A program made the position numbers and the translations under genes. 64,000 nucleotides of DNA, taken from the NCBI GenBank assembly GCA_032017425.1, contig DALZPW010000006.1; one strand, 5' to 3'. How positions within the stretch are numbered: position 1 is the first letter of the stretch; each line of letters starts with the position of its first letter. The stretch comes from Faucicola tetraodonis. Lineage in GTDB: Bacteria; Pseudomonadota; Gammaproteobacteria; Pseudomonadales; Moraxellaceae. Below the pieces are notes generated by a model, which was given only the letters and a program-made list of their open reading frames with translations, had not been told where the DNA came from and did no database searches. Shown here piece after piece: positions 25,361-33,523 of the stretch.

Positions 25361-26596
25361 TTAGCGATGATAAGCGTATTTGGGATCCGCTGCTGCAGTG
25401 AATAACACGTCCGTTGATGAGTTGAGTGCTGTCTCAACCGAGTCTTGTATTACCCCAATAATAAAGCCAATTGCGACTACCTGCATGGCAATGGTGTCAG
25501 GAATATTAAAGAAACTACAGGCCAATGGTATCAATAGCAATGACCCCCCTGCAACACCCGATGCCCCCGCCGCAGCTAAGGTAGATACCACCGCTAACAA
25601 CAGCGCAGACCCGAAGTCCACGTGAATACCTAATGTATGTGCCGCTGCCAATGTCATGACATTGATGGTAATCGCCGCCCCTGCCATATTAATGGTGGCA
25701 CCTAGTGGAATAGTGATTGAATAAGTATCTTCATGCAAACCTAACTTATGCGCAAGGTTTAGATTCACAGGAATATTGGCGGCTGAACTGCGAGTAAAGA
25801 AGGCGGTGATGCCACTTTCTTTAAGACAGGTAAACACCAGTGGATAGGGATTTTTGCGGGTTTTGACAAACACAATCAATGGGTTTACAACCAACGCGAT
25901 AAATGCCATAGAGCCGACCAACACTGCTAACAAACGGGCATAACTTAATAACACCGACAGACCAGTTTCAGCGATGGTTTGTGTCACCAAGCCAAACACG
26001 CCCAATGGCGCAAACCAAATTACCCATTTGACCACGCTTGAGACCGCCTCCGCCAAATCGTTAATCATTTGCTTGGTATTGTCTGAGGCATGGCGCAAGG
26101 CAAGACCCAAAATCGCCGCCCACGATAACACGCCCATGTAGTTAGCATTGACGATTGATTTGACGGGATTTTCCACCATGTTGGTCAAGAGTACTTTTAT
26201 CACTTCTGCTAAGGATGACGGTGGCGTCTGACTGACTTCACTAGCTTTTAAAATCAATTCGGTTGGGAATAAAAAGCTTGCTACGACGGCTGTCAAAGCT
26301 GCCAAGAACGTACCTGCCATATACAGCACCAAGGTTGAGCGGACATTGACCTGAGTGCCTGATTTATGCTGACTGATAGCGGCAATGATTAAGATAAACA
26401 CCAACAACGGTGCAATCGCTTTTAACGCACCGACAAACAACGCACCCAAAATTGAGATGGTTTGCGCCACACTCATGGATAAACCGCCGATGATAGTCGG
26501 ATTGGCTAATGAACCGACTAAAATACCAAGTATCAGCCCTATCACAATCAAAGGCACCAACCCCACGCGCTGATACGCTTGGATAAGCTTTAACAT
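25361..26596 (-). CDS. sstT: Serine/threonine:sodium symporter SstT
   Basis: 411 residues. Dicarboxylate/amino-acid:cation symporter family (DAACS), with multiple membrane helices. SstT features: PLIVIGLILGILVGSL near the start, the NPVKSIVNANYMGVLSW segment, the re-entrant serine-rich hairpin AFFTRSSAANIPVNL, and the Na-binding NMAGAAITINVMTLAAA stretch. The length (about 410) and the lack of a long extracellular loop set it apart from GltP. It is expected to import L-Ser and L-Thr with Na+ at the inner membrane. AGAGG lies 6 bases before the ATG. It is separated from holC by 125 bases. Confidence 0.92.
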   Translation of the reverse strand: MLKLIQAYQRVGLVPLIVIGLILGILVGSLANPTIIGGLSMSVAQTISILGALFVGALKAIAPLLVFILIIAAISQHKSGTQVNVRSTLVLYMAGTFLAALTAVVASFLFPTELILKASEVSQTPPSSLAEVIKVLLTNMVENPVKSIVNANYMGVLSWAAILGLALRHASDNTKQMINDLAEAVSSVVKWVIWFAPLGVFGLVTQTIAETGLSVLLSYARLLAVLVGSMAFIALVVNPLIVFVKTRKNPYPLVFTCLKESGITAFFTRSSAANIPVNLNLAHKLGLHEDTYSITIPLGATINMAGAAITINVMTLAAAHTLGIHVDFGSALLLAVVSTLAAAGASGVAGGSLLLIPLACSFFNIPDTIAMQVVAIGFIIGVIQDSVETALNSSTDVLFTAAADPKYAYHR

Positions 26597-26721
26597 AATA
26601 ACCTCTTAATATTTCACCGCAAAAATGGCTGATATATTAACATTTTTTAACAATTTGCATAAATTATTTTTAAAATCGTCAACTTGTCAACTTAACTCTA
26701 TCAAAGTGTTGGGTAGAGAGG

Positions 26722-27189
26722 TTATCGGATTTGAAAAACTTGGATGGCAGGTGCGCTGTTGGTTGCTAGTGATTGTAATTGTGCTTGATAAACGCGGTAT
26801 TTTTGACGACCACTTTCAACCTGTTCGGGGGCAGCGTCGATAACTTCTAGCAGGCGGCTAGCTTGGGTATCTACAATCGCCTCATTGGTGAGATTGATGA
26901 CGACGCCATCAAATTGGGTGACAAGTTCGATATTATCGGTAAGTACCACACTGGCAGGGAGTTTTTGGTGATAAAAGGCATCAAGTTGCTGGATAATTTG
27001 GTGGGGAATAAACGCCACATCACTCAATGACCATAGTCGGTCATCAAGTGGGGGTAATAGCTCGGATGCTGCCACTACGATAATGCTATCATCGCTTTTG
27101 GCTAGCACGGTTGAAATCAGCTGGCAGACAAACGCCAGCTGTTTTTTTTGCGGGGACAAAATATAAAAACTAATTTGCGAGGCCATCAT
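26722..27189 (-). CDS. holC: DNA polymerase III chi subunit
   Basis: 155 residues. It is part of the clamp-loader accessory pair chi-psi that contacts SSB. Visible: SQISFYILSPQKKQLAFVCQL, then LLPPLDDRLWSLSDVAFIPHQ (the conserved DxxLWS...FIPH segment), and FDGVVINLTNE near the C-terminus, followed by an RLLEVID helix. Family length is about 145-150. Two ATGs in tandem at 27189 and 27186 leave a one-residue uncertainty. It lies 21 bases after pepA, the conserved pepA-holC pair, hence most likely one operon. Confidence 0.92.
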   Translation of the reverse strand: MMASQISFYILSPQKKQLAFVCQLISTVLAKSDDSIIVVAASELLPPLDDRLWSLSDVAFIPHQIIQQLDAFYHQKLPASVVLTDNIELVTQFDGVVINLTNEAIVDTQASRLLEVIDAAPEQVESGRQKYRVYQAQLQSLATNSAPAIQVFQIR

Positions 27190-27210
27190 TAGGGGTCAGC
27201 GTCCTATCAC

Positions 27211-28725
27211 CTAGACTGCATCTTGGGCAGCTTGGCGATAAAGATAATGCATCAATAACGGTACTGGACGACCTGTTGCGGTTGGCTCTTTACCCGACTG
27301 CCATGCCGTCCCTGCGATATCCAAGTGCGCCCAAGGGATATCTTCAACAAACTTGGATAAAAAACACGCCGCTGTGACTGACCCTGCTGGCATACCACCA
27401 ATGTTTTGCATATCTGCCATGTTGGATTTAAGCTGCTCTTGGTAGTCATCATCCAGTGGCATGTGCCAAACACGGTCATACGCTGATTCGCTAGCTTGTT
27501 CAAGCTCAAAAATCACATCTTCATTGTTACTGTATAAACCTGAGCGCACATAACCCAGCGCCACGATACACGCCCCCGTCAAGGTTGCCATGTCAATAAT
27601 CACTTTTGGCTGATAGCGCTGCACATATACCAAGGTGTCACAAAGTACCAAACGACCTTCTGCATCAGTATTGAGGATTTCCACGGTTTTACCATTCATG
27701 GCGGTGACGATATCACCAGGGCGAGTCGCTGTTCCTGATGGCATATTCTCCGCACAAGCGAGTGCGCCAACGACTTGTAGCGGTAGACGCGCTTCACATA
27801 GCGCTTTAATCATGCCCATGACTGCCGCTGCACCGCCCATGTCGTATTTCATCTCGCCCATGCCCAGACCTGGTTTGAGTGAGATACCACCACTGTCAAA
27901 GGTGATGCCTTTACCTACAAGTACAATCGGTTGCTCTAGGCTTGATTTTTTGCCTTTGGTTTTGCTGTTTTTGTCTTTTTTGGCGGCTTTGCCATTGTAC
28001 TCAAGTAATACTAGCTTAGCTTCATGTGCGGAGCCGCGAGCGACTGCCAAAAAGCAGTTCATCCCTAATTGCTGCATGTCTTTTTCACCCAGTACTTTTA
28101 CCGTCAATAGCTCTGGGTATTGATTTGCCAAGTTTTGCGCTTGCTGTGCAAGATAGGCAGGGAAACACACATTCGGTGGCTGATTTGCTAAATCTTTGGT
28201 GAGTGATTGGCCTTGCGCAGTCGCCTGCTGCAGCTGTAGCAGGGTGTCAAACGCGGCTTGGTTGTCTGCGCTGACCAATAAGGTCACGTCTTTTAGCGTC
28301 GGTTTATCCGCTTTTTGCGATTTATAAATATCAAAGGTATAGCTTTGATTTAGCAGGGCTAATGCTAGCTGACCAAAACTCACTTCATCAATACTATCGC
28401 CTAAACTAATCACGGCAGATTTGGTAAGACGGCTCAAACTTGCATAAATTGCTTTGGCAATTTTTTGCAGGCTACCGCCGTTTAATTTGTCTTGACTGCC
28501 CACGCCAACCAACAATAAACCCGTATTGTTGTCAGCGCCATAACTGATGGCGGTGTCGGCAAGCTTACCCTTAAAACGACTCGCTTCAATTAGGCTACTG
28601 ACAGCGGTTTGTAGCTCACTCGTTAGTTGCCCCATAGTTTGGCTATTGTCATCTACCAATACCACGTGATAGCTATTCTTGACCGTTTTTTTAAGCGCGG
28701 TCGCTAGTGTCAATGTCAAACTCAT
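27211..28725 (-). CDS. pepA: Leucyl aminopeptidase (M17 family)
   Basis: 504 residues. A cytoplasmic hexameric dinuclear-metal aminopeptidase removing N-terminal residues. The C-terminal catalytic domain shows the metal and active-site motifs LVGKGITFDSGGISLKPG, MKYDMGGAAAVMG and the M17 signature EILNTDAEGRLVLCDTLVY. The N-terminal alpha/beta domain is present. A Lys/Ser/Gly-rich loop of about 16 residues (AAKKDKNSKTKGKKSS) is inserted just before the catalytic domain and is unusual. In E. coli PepA also binds DNA; that is not inferable here. AAGGAG lies 7 bases before the ATG. holC follows. Confidence 0.96.
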   Translation of the reverse strand: MSLTLTLATALKKTVKNSYHVVLVDDNSQTMGQLTSELQTAVSSLIEASRFKGKLADTAISYGADNNTGLLLVGVGSQDKLNGGSLQKIAKAIYASLSRLTKSAVISLGDSIDEVSFGQLALALLNQSYTFDIYKSQKADKPTLKDVTLLVSADNQAAFDTLLQLQQATAQGQSLTKDLANQPPNVCFPAYLAQQAQNLANQYPELLTVKVLGEKDMQQLGMNCFLAVARGSAHEAKLVLLEYNGKAAKKDKNSKTKGKKSSLEQPIVLVGKGITFDSGGISLKPGLGMGEMKYDMGGAAAVMGMIKALCEARLPLQVVGALACAENMPSGTATRPGDIVTAMNGKTVEILNTDAEGRLVLCDTLVYVQRYQPKVIIDMATLTGACIVALGYVRSGLYSNNEDVIFELEQASESAYDRVWHMPLDDDYQEQLKSNMADMQNIGGMPAGSVTAACFLSKFVEDIPWAHLDIAGTAWQSGKEPTATGRPVPLLMHYLYRQAAQDAV

Positions 28726-29089
28726 TTAAGCTCCTTAATTATTGTCATCAAGAAATAACTATTATCATAGCATACCTATTATCGTATTTGGGTTATAGCA
28801 TTTGGCTTATAATATTGGGCGATGGGATAGCAGGCGTCATTGTGTAGGGTAGAATGCGGTTGTAAAAAGTCTTTGTAAAAAATGGCTTTGATAAAGCGGC
28901 TGTAAAAAGTGGTGGTGAAAAGTCATTGTGAAATGTTACCTTACAGTATTCATATTCATAATCTGTCGGTGACGCGCTAAAATAGCCGATTAACAGATGC
29001 GCCGAATGGTATGATGTCGTACAATATTGGCATTTACTTCCCTAGCTGTTTGAATTGATTAATTTTTGAGTAATATTAGGTGGTTACTT
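28726..29089. other. Divergent spacer with imperfect direct repeats, pepA/lptF
   Basis: 364 bases that must hold the promoters of pepA (minus) and lptF (plus). At 28856-28870 and 28896-28910 the 15-base unit GCGG(T/C)TGTAAAAAGT occurs twice, 40 bases apart, with further degenerate GTAAAAA and GTGAAAAGT copies between and after. Operator or slippage origin cannot be decided. Confidence 0.4.
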
Positions 29090-30223
29090 GTGATATTACG
29101 ACGCTATATGACGCAACAAGTCGCCGCTAATACTGCGATTGTGCTGTTATTTCTGATGGCGCTGATGCTTGGCGGTCGCTTAATCCGCTATTTTGGTATC
29201 GCTGCAGAAGGCAGGCTGGATGTGGGTTTGCTATTTGCTATTATTGGCTATAACATTCCAACCTTTCTTGAGCTGATTTTACCGCTGTCATTTTTTATCG
29301 CACTGATGCTCGTGCTCGGTCGTATGTACGTGGATCAGGAGATGAGCGTCCTGTTTGCCAGTGGCATCAGTCGTGGCCGTTTGACACGTTTGATGATTCC
29401 GCTCATTGCTGGGTTATTTGTATTTCAGATGGGGATTAGTCTTTGGGCAAAACCATGGGGACTGTCTAACAGTAAGCAGATTTGGCAAACCCAGTCGCTC
29501 GGTAGTTTGCTCGATTTAGTGCGTCCAAAAACCTTTATCAGCAGTGGTAACTATCACCTGTATGTCGATGAGTTTGATAAAGAAAAACGTGAACTCAAAA
29601 ATCTATACGTGGTGCAACAGCAAACCGACAAAAGCGGCAAAATCGCCAAAAACGATGTTATCATCACGGCCACGCGCGCCTATCAAGTACCCAGTAAAGA
29701 CACGGATAGCTCAATGCAGCTAGATTTGTTTCAGGGTCGTCGCTATGAGCTTGGCACCAATAACGCCAACTATAACCAAGCCAGTTTTGAAAAATATCGC
29801 ATTACCCTAGAAAAACCTGCCAGTGAAAAAATTACCGAAACCAATGTCGAAACCCAAACTACTGCCAAACTGCTCGCCAATACCCAAAAACCCGAAGTCA
29901 AAGCCGAGCTGGGCTATCGCTTGACCATGCCGTGGCTGATTATCATTGCGGCGATGCTTGCTACCCCGCTTGCTCAGGTGCGTCCCCGTCAAGGACGCTG
30001 GCTTCGTCTGTTACCTTCAGTGCTCATATTTGCTAGCTGTGCGATTAGTATCATTTCACTACGCACTGCCATTGGTAAAGAGCGCATTAGTGAGTACGCG
30101 TATATTTGGCTAATCGTTGGTTTTATCGCATTTGCATTGTTGTTAAATTGGCAAAGCCGCGTGGTACATCGTGTCCGCTATCGTCGCCACAGTCGTCAGT
30201 TGTCCGCAGGCGGTCAGTCATGA
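29090..30223 (+). CDS. lptF: LPS export ABC transporter permease LptF
   Basis: 377 residues from the GTG at 29090, chosen because GGTGG sits 6 bases upstream; it starts VILRRYMTQQVA, matching family N-termini, while the TTG at 29066 adds a non-conserved stretch. LptF and LptG form the inner-membrane part of the LptB2FG machine that extracts LPS or LOS and passes it to LptC-A-DE. Visible are six transmembrane helices, three at each end (for example ATAIVLLFLMALMLGGRLI and the LPLSFFIALMLVLGRMYVD coupling region), with a periplasmic beta-jellyroll domain between. The stop overlaps the lptG start by 4 bases (ATGA), so the two are translationally coupled. Confidence 0.95.
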   Translation: MILRRYMTQQVAANTAIVLLFLMALMLGGRLIRYFGIAAEGRLDVGLLFAIIGYNIPTFLELILPLSFFIALMLVLGRMYVDQEMSVLFASGISRGRLTRLMIPLIAGLFVFQMGISLWAKPWGLSNSKQIWQTQSLGSLLDLVRPKTFISSGNYHLYVDEFDKEKRELKNLYVVQQQTDKSGKIAKNDVIITATRAYQVPSKDTDSSMQLDLFQGRRYELGTNNANYNQASFEKYRITLEKPASEKITETNVETQTTAKLLANTQKPEVKAELGYRLTMPWLIIIAAMLATPLAQVRPRQGRWLRLLPSVLIFASCAISIISLRTAIGKERISEYAYIWLIVGFIAFALLLNWQSRVVHRVRYRRHSRQLSAGGQS

Positions 30224-31293
30224 TTTTATCTCGTTACGTTAAAAAACAAGCGCTTTTTGCCATGACAGGCGCCATTATTGGTCTTTGGCTACTTAAAGTC
30301 GTCTTTGATTATCTGGCAGAGTTGCAGGATCTTAATGATCATTACAATTATTTAGATGCCTTGCGTTTTATTGCCTATAGTGCACCCAGTGATTTACTCG
30401 ACTATATGCCATTTGGCACGCTATTAGGTGCAGTGGTAGGTCTAGGCTTGCTTGCCAACACCAGTGAGCTGACGGTGATTCAAGCGGCAGGTATCAGCCG
30501 CTTTAAAATAGTCGGTTGGGTGATGCAACCAGCGATTCTTTTTGTCATTATCGGTCTATTACTTGGCCAGTATGTAGTGCCAACTAGCAATCAGTTAGCG
30601 CACCAAGTCAAACATGACAAGCCTTTGCTATCAAGTGCCATCAATGGTTATTGGGACAAACAAGCCAACCGCATCATCAATATTGACTATGCTAATACCA
30701 AAGGCGAGCTCAAAAATATCAAAGTTTGGCAGCTAGACGACAACGCCCATATCCAACAAGTGCTGCAGGCCGATACCGGCAGCTTTGTCAGTCAAAATAC
30801 CGCCGATAAGACATCGGGCTGGCAGCTGCAACAAATCAAACAATTGACCATCGCCGCCGATGGACACAGTCAATTAACTACCATCCCGACTATGACGCTG
30901 CAATTACCCATTGAGCCGTCAGCGATTTATCTGTTAACACGCAGCCCTGATAACATGTCAGTGACCGAATTATGGCAGCACCAACAGCTCTTAGCCAAAG
31001 ACAAACGCCGCTCGCTTGAGCATGAAGTTGCCTTTTGGAAAAAGCTATTGGCGCCTTTTGCCATGTTATCGCTAGTATTGGTTGCTTGTTCATTTGTATT
31101 TGGCTCCTTGCGTAACCAAAGCTTGGGCTATCGCATTGTGATTGCTCTGCTCTTTGGCTTGGTATTTAGTTATTTGCAAGATTTGGTCGGTTTTGTCAGT
31201 CTAAGCACGGGATTTTCACCGTTTTTTATGGTGCTGTTACCGATTATTGGCAGTGCCGCGCTTGGCGTGTATTTAATTAGAAATAAAAACTGA
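30220..31293 (+). CDS. lptG: LPS export ABC transporter permease LptG
   Basis: 357 residues from the ATG at 30220 that shares its TGA with the lptF stop. It starts MILSRYVKKQALFAMTGAII and contains the family segments YLAELQDLNDHYN, TLLGAVVGLGLLANTSELTVI and QAAGISRFKIVGWVM (coupling helix that touches LptB), a periplasmic jellyroll (roughly 125-260), and three C-terminal helices including FAMLSLVLVACSFVFGS and SPFFMVLLPIIGSAALGVYLI. The tandem ATGA overlap and family length support correct annotation. lptB, lptC and lptA are not in the window. The next gene begins one base after its stop. Confidence 0.95.
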   Translation: MILSRYVKKQALFAMTGAIIGLWLLKVVFDYLAELQDLNDHYNYLDALRFIAYSAPSDLLDYMPFGTLLGAVVGLGLLANTSELTVIQAAGISRFKIVGWVMQPAILFVIIGLLLGQYVVPTSNQLAHQVKHDKPLLSSAINGYWDKQANRIINIDYANTKGELKNIKVWQLDDNAHIQQVLQADTGSFVSQNTADKTSGWQLQQIKQLTIAADGHSQLTTIPTMTLQLPIEPSAIYLLTRSPDNMSVTELWQHQQLLAKDKRRSLEHEVAFWKKLLAPFAMLSLVLVACSFVFGSLRNQSLGYRIVIALLFGLVFSYLQDLVGFVSLSTGFSPFFMVLLPIIGSAALGVYLIRNKN

Positions 31294-31294
31294 T

Positions 31295-31960
31295 ATGTCT
31301 GCTGATTTATTGACTGACCCACGTGTCGAAGCCCATCCGTTTGGTAACTTCTTTTTTGCTGATACCAAAGTTTTGATGATGGGTACCATGCCGCCCACAC
31401 CTGACAAATGGTGCATGGCATTTCATTACCCCAATTTTTATAATGATATGTGGCGTATCATGGGCAAGGTGTTTTTTGATGATATCGATTATTTTCGAGT
31501 CGGTGACGAAAAACGCTTTGATGCCGAAAAAATTAAAGCATTTTTACAGGCTTATAACATCGGTGAATGTCCCTCAGTCACTCATGTCATCCGCGAAAAA
31601 GGCAATGCGGCTGACGAACATTTAACCGTGGTGGCTACGATTGATTTGGGTAAAGTTTTGGCACAGCTTGAGCAGGTCAAGTGGATTTACACCACTGGTG
31701 GCAAAGCCACAGAAGTGCTGATAGCGCTGGTGAACCAAAGTATTAGCGACCCCGCGTCACCCTATTTTGATCCCAGCCAAACACCCTATAAACTGCCAAA
31801 AACCAATCAGTTTCTTGAAGTTAACGCTTTTGGGCGAACATTTGGTATTTATCGGTTGCCATCGACCTCGCGCGCTTACCCGCAAAGCTTGGAGAAAAAA
31901 GTAGCCGCTTATCGCGCGTTTTTTATCTTGGCAGGAATATTGCCCGCAAGCGACAGCTAG
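31295..31960 (+). CDS. Uracil-DNA-glycosylase-superfamily-like protein
   Basis: 221 residues. N-terminal region RVEAHPFGNFFFADTKVLMM, then GTMPPTPDKW and FHYPNFYNDMWRIMGK, resembles the UDG superfamily Mug/G:U-T type core (G-T/S-x-PP at the start, then YPxNxFW), while WIYTTGGKAT could correspond to a later strand. The typical catalytic Asn is in the FHYPNFYND stretch, so activity is plausible but unproven. Family relatives are mostly described only as uracil-DNA glycosylase family proteins. The ATG begins 1 base after the lptG stop with a weak ribosome site, so translation is probably coupled to lptG. Its C-terminus is built partly from a 16-base tandem repeat. Confidence 0.7.
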   Translation: MSADLLTDPRVEAHPFGNFFFADTKVLMMGTMPPTPDKWCMAFHYPNFYNDMWRIMGKVFFDDIDYFRVGDEKRFDAEKIKAFLQAYNIGECPSVTHVIREKGNAADEHLTVVATIDLGKVLAQLEQVKWIYTTGGKATEVLIALVNQSISDPASPYFDPSQTPYKLPKTNQFLEVNAFGRTFGIYRLPSTSRAYPQSLEKKVAAYRAFFILAGILPASDS

Positions 31961-31998
31961 CATAATCGACAGCTAGCACAATCGACAGCTAGCAAATG
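31951..31998. repeat. Three tandem copies of a 16-base unit
   Basis: CGACAGCTAGCATAAT starts at 31951, 31967 and 31983, nearly identical. The first copy includes the stop codon of the UDG-like gene and the rest are non-coding. It is a short tandem duplication. Confidence 0.9.
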
Positions 31999-32163
31999 AT
32001 AAGCAAGCTGCCATGACACAATTGATATAGTCCCTGTGCTTGCCCTACTTTATACTCTTGTCTAATGACGAATAATCAATGCTGACAGTCAACGCTTACA
32101 GTTAATGCTTACAATCATCATTTCAAAACACACCGTATAAAATCAAGGCATGGGAGCCGATAC

Positions 32164-32985
32164 ATGGCCAACACCGCACCACCAATCTTGCTTGTCATCG
32201 CAGTTATCAGCATGATTGGTTGTGAGCAATCTGATTCTCAGCAGCCAGCACCCCCAACGGCTGCTAGCGCGAGCGCGCCCCAAGAATTTGATGATAAGCC
32301 ATTGCCCCAAGTATTAGACACACAGGCAATCAATAAAAACATGCTTACCGTCAGTCAACTGGCACAAGGTTATGTGATGCCCGCCTCAAGTACCATCAAT
32401 GACTATCAAGAAGCGTATTTTACTGTCATCAAGCAGCCGAGCATCGATACGGCTGCAGCCAGTGAGCCAACCGCCCTCAATCAATTTGACTATATACCCA
32501 TCTCGCCTGATATGATTTTTGTCAAAGCTATGCTGAGTCATTTTGATGAAACCATCGCGCTTGCCAGTATTGAGCAGCGATACGGCAAAAATCCTGAACT
32601 GCTAGGTTTAGCCCAAGACATTATTAGCTCACGCCAAAATGAATCACAAATATTACAGAATTGGCTTGCCATGCAACTGATTCAAAACACCGCGGACCCT
32701 AATCAGCCGATGGCAGATAGTGTGGCAGCGCAGCAAGAAATCGATAGCATTATCGATGATATGCAGCAAGAAATGGTGGACACGGTCATGACTAAAAATG
32801 CCGACCAAGCATTTGCTCAAACCGTGCTGATTCATCATAAAGGCGCGATTGCGTTCTCACAAGTGGTTGCCAAATATGGTAACGATGACAAAGTGCGTAG
32901 CCTTACCAATACCCTAATCGATACCCAACAAGCCGAAATTCAACTTCTACAAAATTGGCTCCGTAACCACGGTTATGCCCAATAA
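32164..32985 (+). CDS. DUF305-family lipoprotein with duplicated domain
   Basis: 273 residues. Signal ILLVIAVISMIGC ends in a lipobox (MIGC), then a Gln/Ser/Ala/Pro-rich linker. Two DUF305-like four-helix units occur: residues 115-165 (MLSHFDETIALASIEQRYGK, ending IISSRQNESQILQNWL) and 210-270 (VLIHHKGAIAFSQVVAKYG, ending LIDTQQAEIQLLQNWLRNHG). The two copies share the His-rich start, the YGK/YGN turn and the Q...E.Q.LQNWL end. DUF305 is ferritin-like in appearance and often near copper or periplasmic stress genes; function not established. A GGGAG site lies 8 bases before the ATG and a terminator follows. Confidence 0.8.
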   Translation: MANTAPPILLVIAVISMIGCEQSDSQQPAPPTAASASAPQEFDDKPLPQVLDTQAINKNMLTVSQLAQGYVMPASSTINDYQEAYFTVIKQPSIDTAAASEPTALNQFDYIPISPDMIFVKAMLSHFDETIALASIEQRYGKNPELLGLAQDIISSRQNESQILQNWLAMQLIQNTADPNQPMADSVAAQQEIDSIIDDMQQEMVDTVMTKNADQAFAQTVLIHHKGAIAFSQVVAKYGNDDKVRSLTNTLIDTQQAEIQLLQNWLRNHGYAQ

Positions 32986-33003
32986 TCGTTTGCTGTAGCA
33001 AAT

Positions 33004-33042
33004 AAAAAGGGCGGATTATCACACTATAACCTGCCCTTTTTT
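33004..33042. terminator. Terminator after the DUF305 gene
   Basis: AAAAGGGC pairs with GCCCTTTT around a 20-base loop, with T6 downstream. Usable for the convergent cbpM gene as well. Confidence 0.7.
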
Positions 33043-33085
33043 AGCATTAAATTCACCTAGTTGATGTTGGCTAACTTGATGTCTG

Positions 33086-33412
33086 CTAGCTGTCATCCAC
33101 ATCATGAACCATTCGCGTGAGCGTGATTTGCCGCTGTAACTGCCGAAGCGGTCTTAGCTCATCAAGCAGCGATAGTATCAAGCCAATCGCTTGCGGACTA
33201 GCGTCAAAATCGCGGCGTAGGCGTGAGGCAAGGCGCACCGTTGTCAATTGTGCGCTATTAAAATAGGGCTGGCTGTCGATGGCAGGCGTTTCAGCATAAA
33301 TAATATCTTCATCTATTAGCGCTAATACCCAGCTTTTATCCCAACTACTCGCCATAATCAAATCATCTAAGGTTAACCGTAACGATAAATCCATATTGGT
33401 GGTTTGAGCCAT
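33086..33412 (-). CDS. cbpM: CbpM-type modulator of CbpA
   Basis: 108 residues. A MerR-like small helical protein; CbpM binds the J-domain of CbpA and inhibits its DnaK co-chaperone activity. Visible: LTLDDLIMASSWDKSWVLALIDEDII (the LxxLC..-like first helix-turn-helix), the YFNSAQLTTVRLASRLRRDF second helix and the LSLLDELRPLRQLQRQI C-terminal helix. The family length is about 100. An AGGAG site lies 8 bases before the ATG. It lies directly downstream of cbpA, the usual cbpA-cbpM order. Confidence 0.88.
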   Translation of the reverse strand: MAQTTNMDLSLRLTLDDLIMASSWDKSWVLALIDEDIIYAETPAIDSQPYFNSAQLTTVRLASRLRRDFDASPQAIGLILSLLDELRPLRQLQRQITLTRMVHDVDDS

Positions 33413-33523
33413 GTTGCACTCCTGTTGTGTGTCTATAGTTATGTTTGGTGCTTGTTTGTCATTTTTTTTATTGTACTGCCTATTTTATTGCTTAGTTATC
33501 AATAGAGCTTAATTATCAATGGA

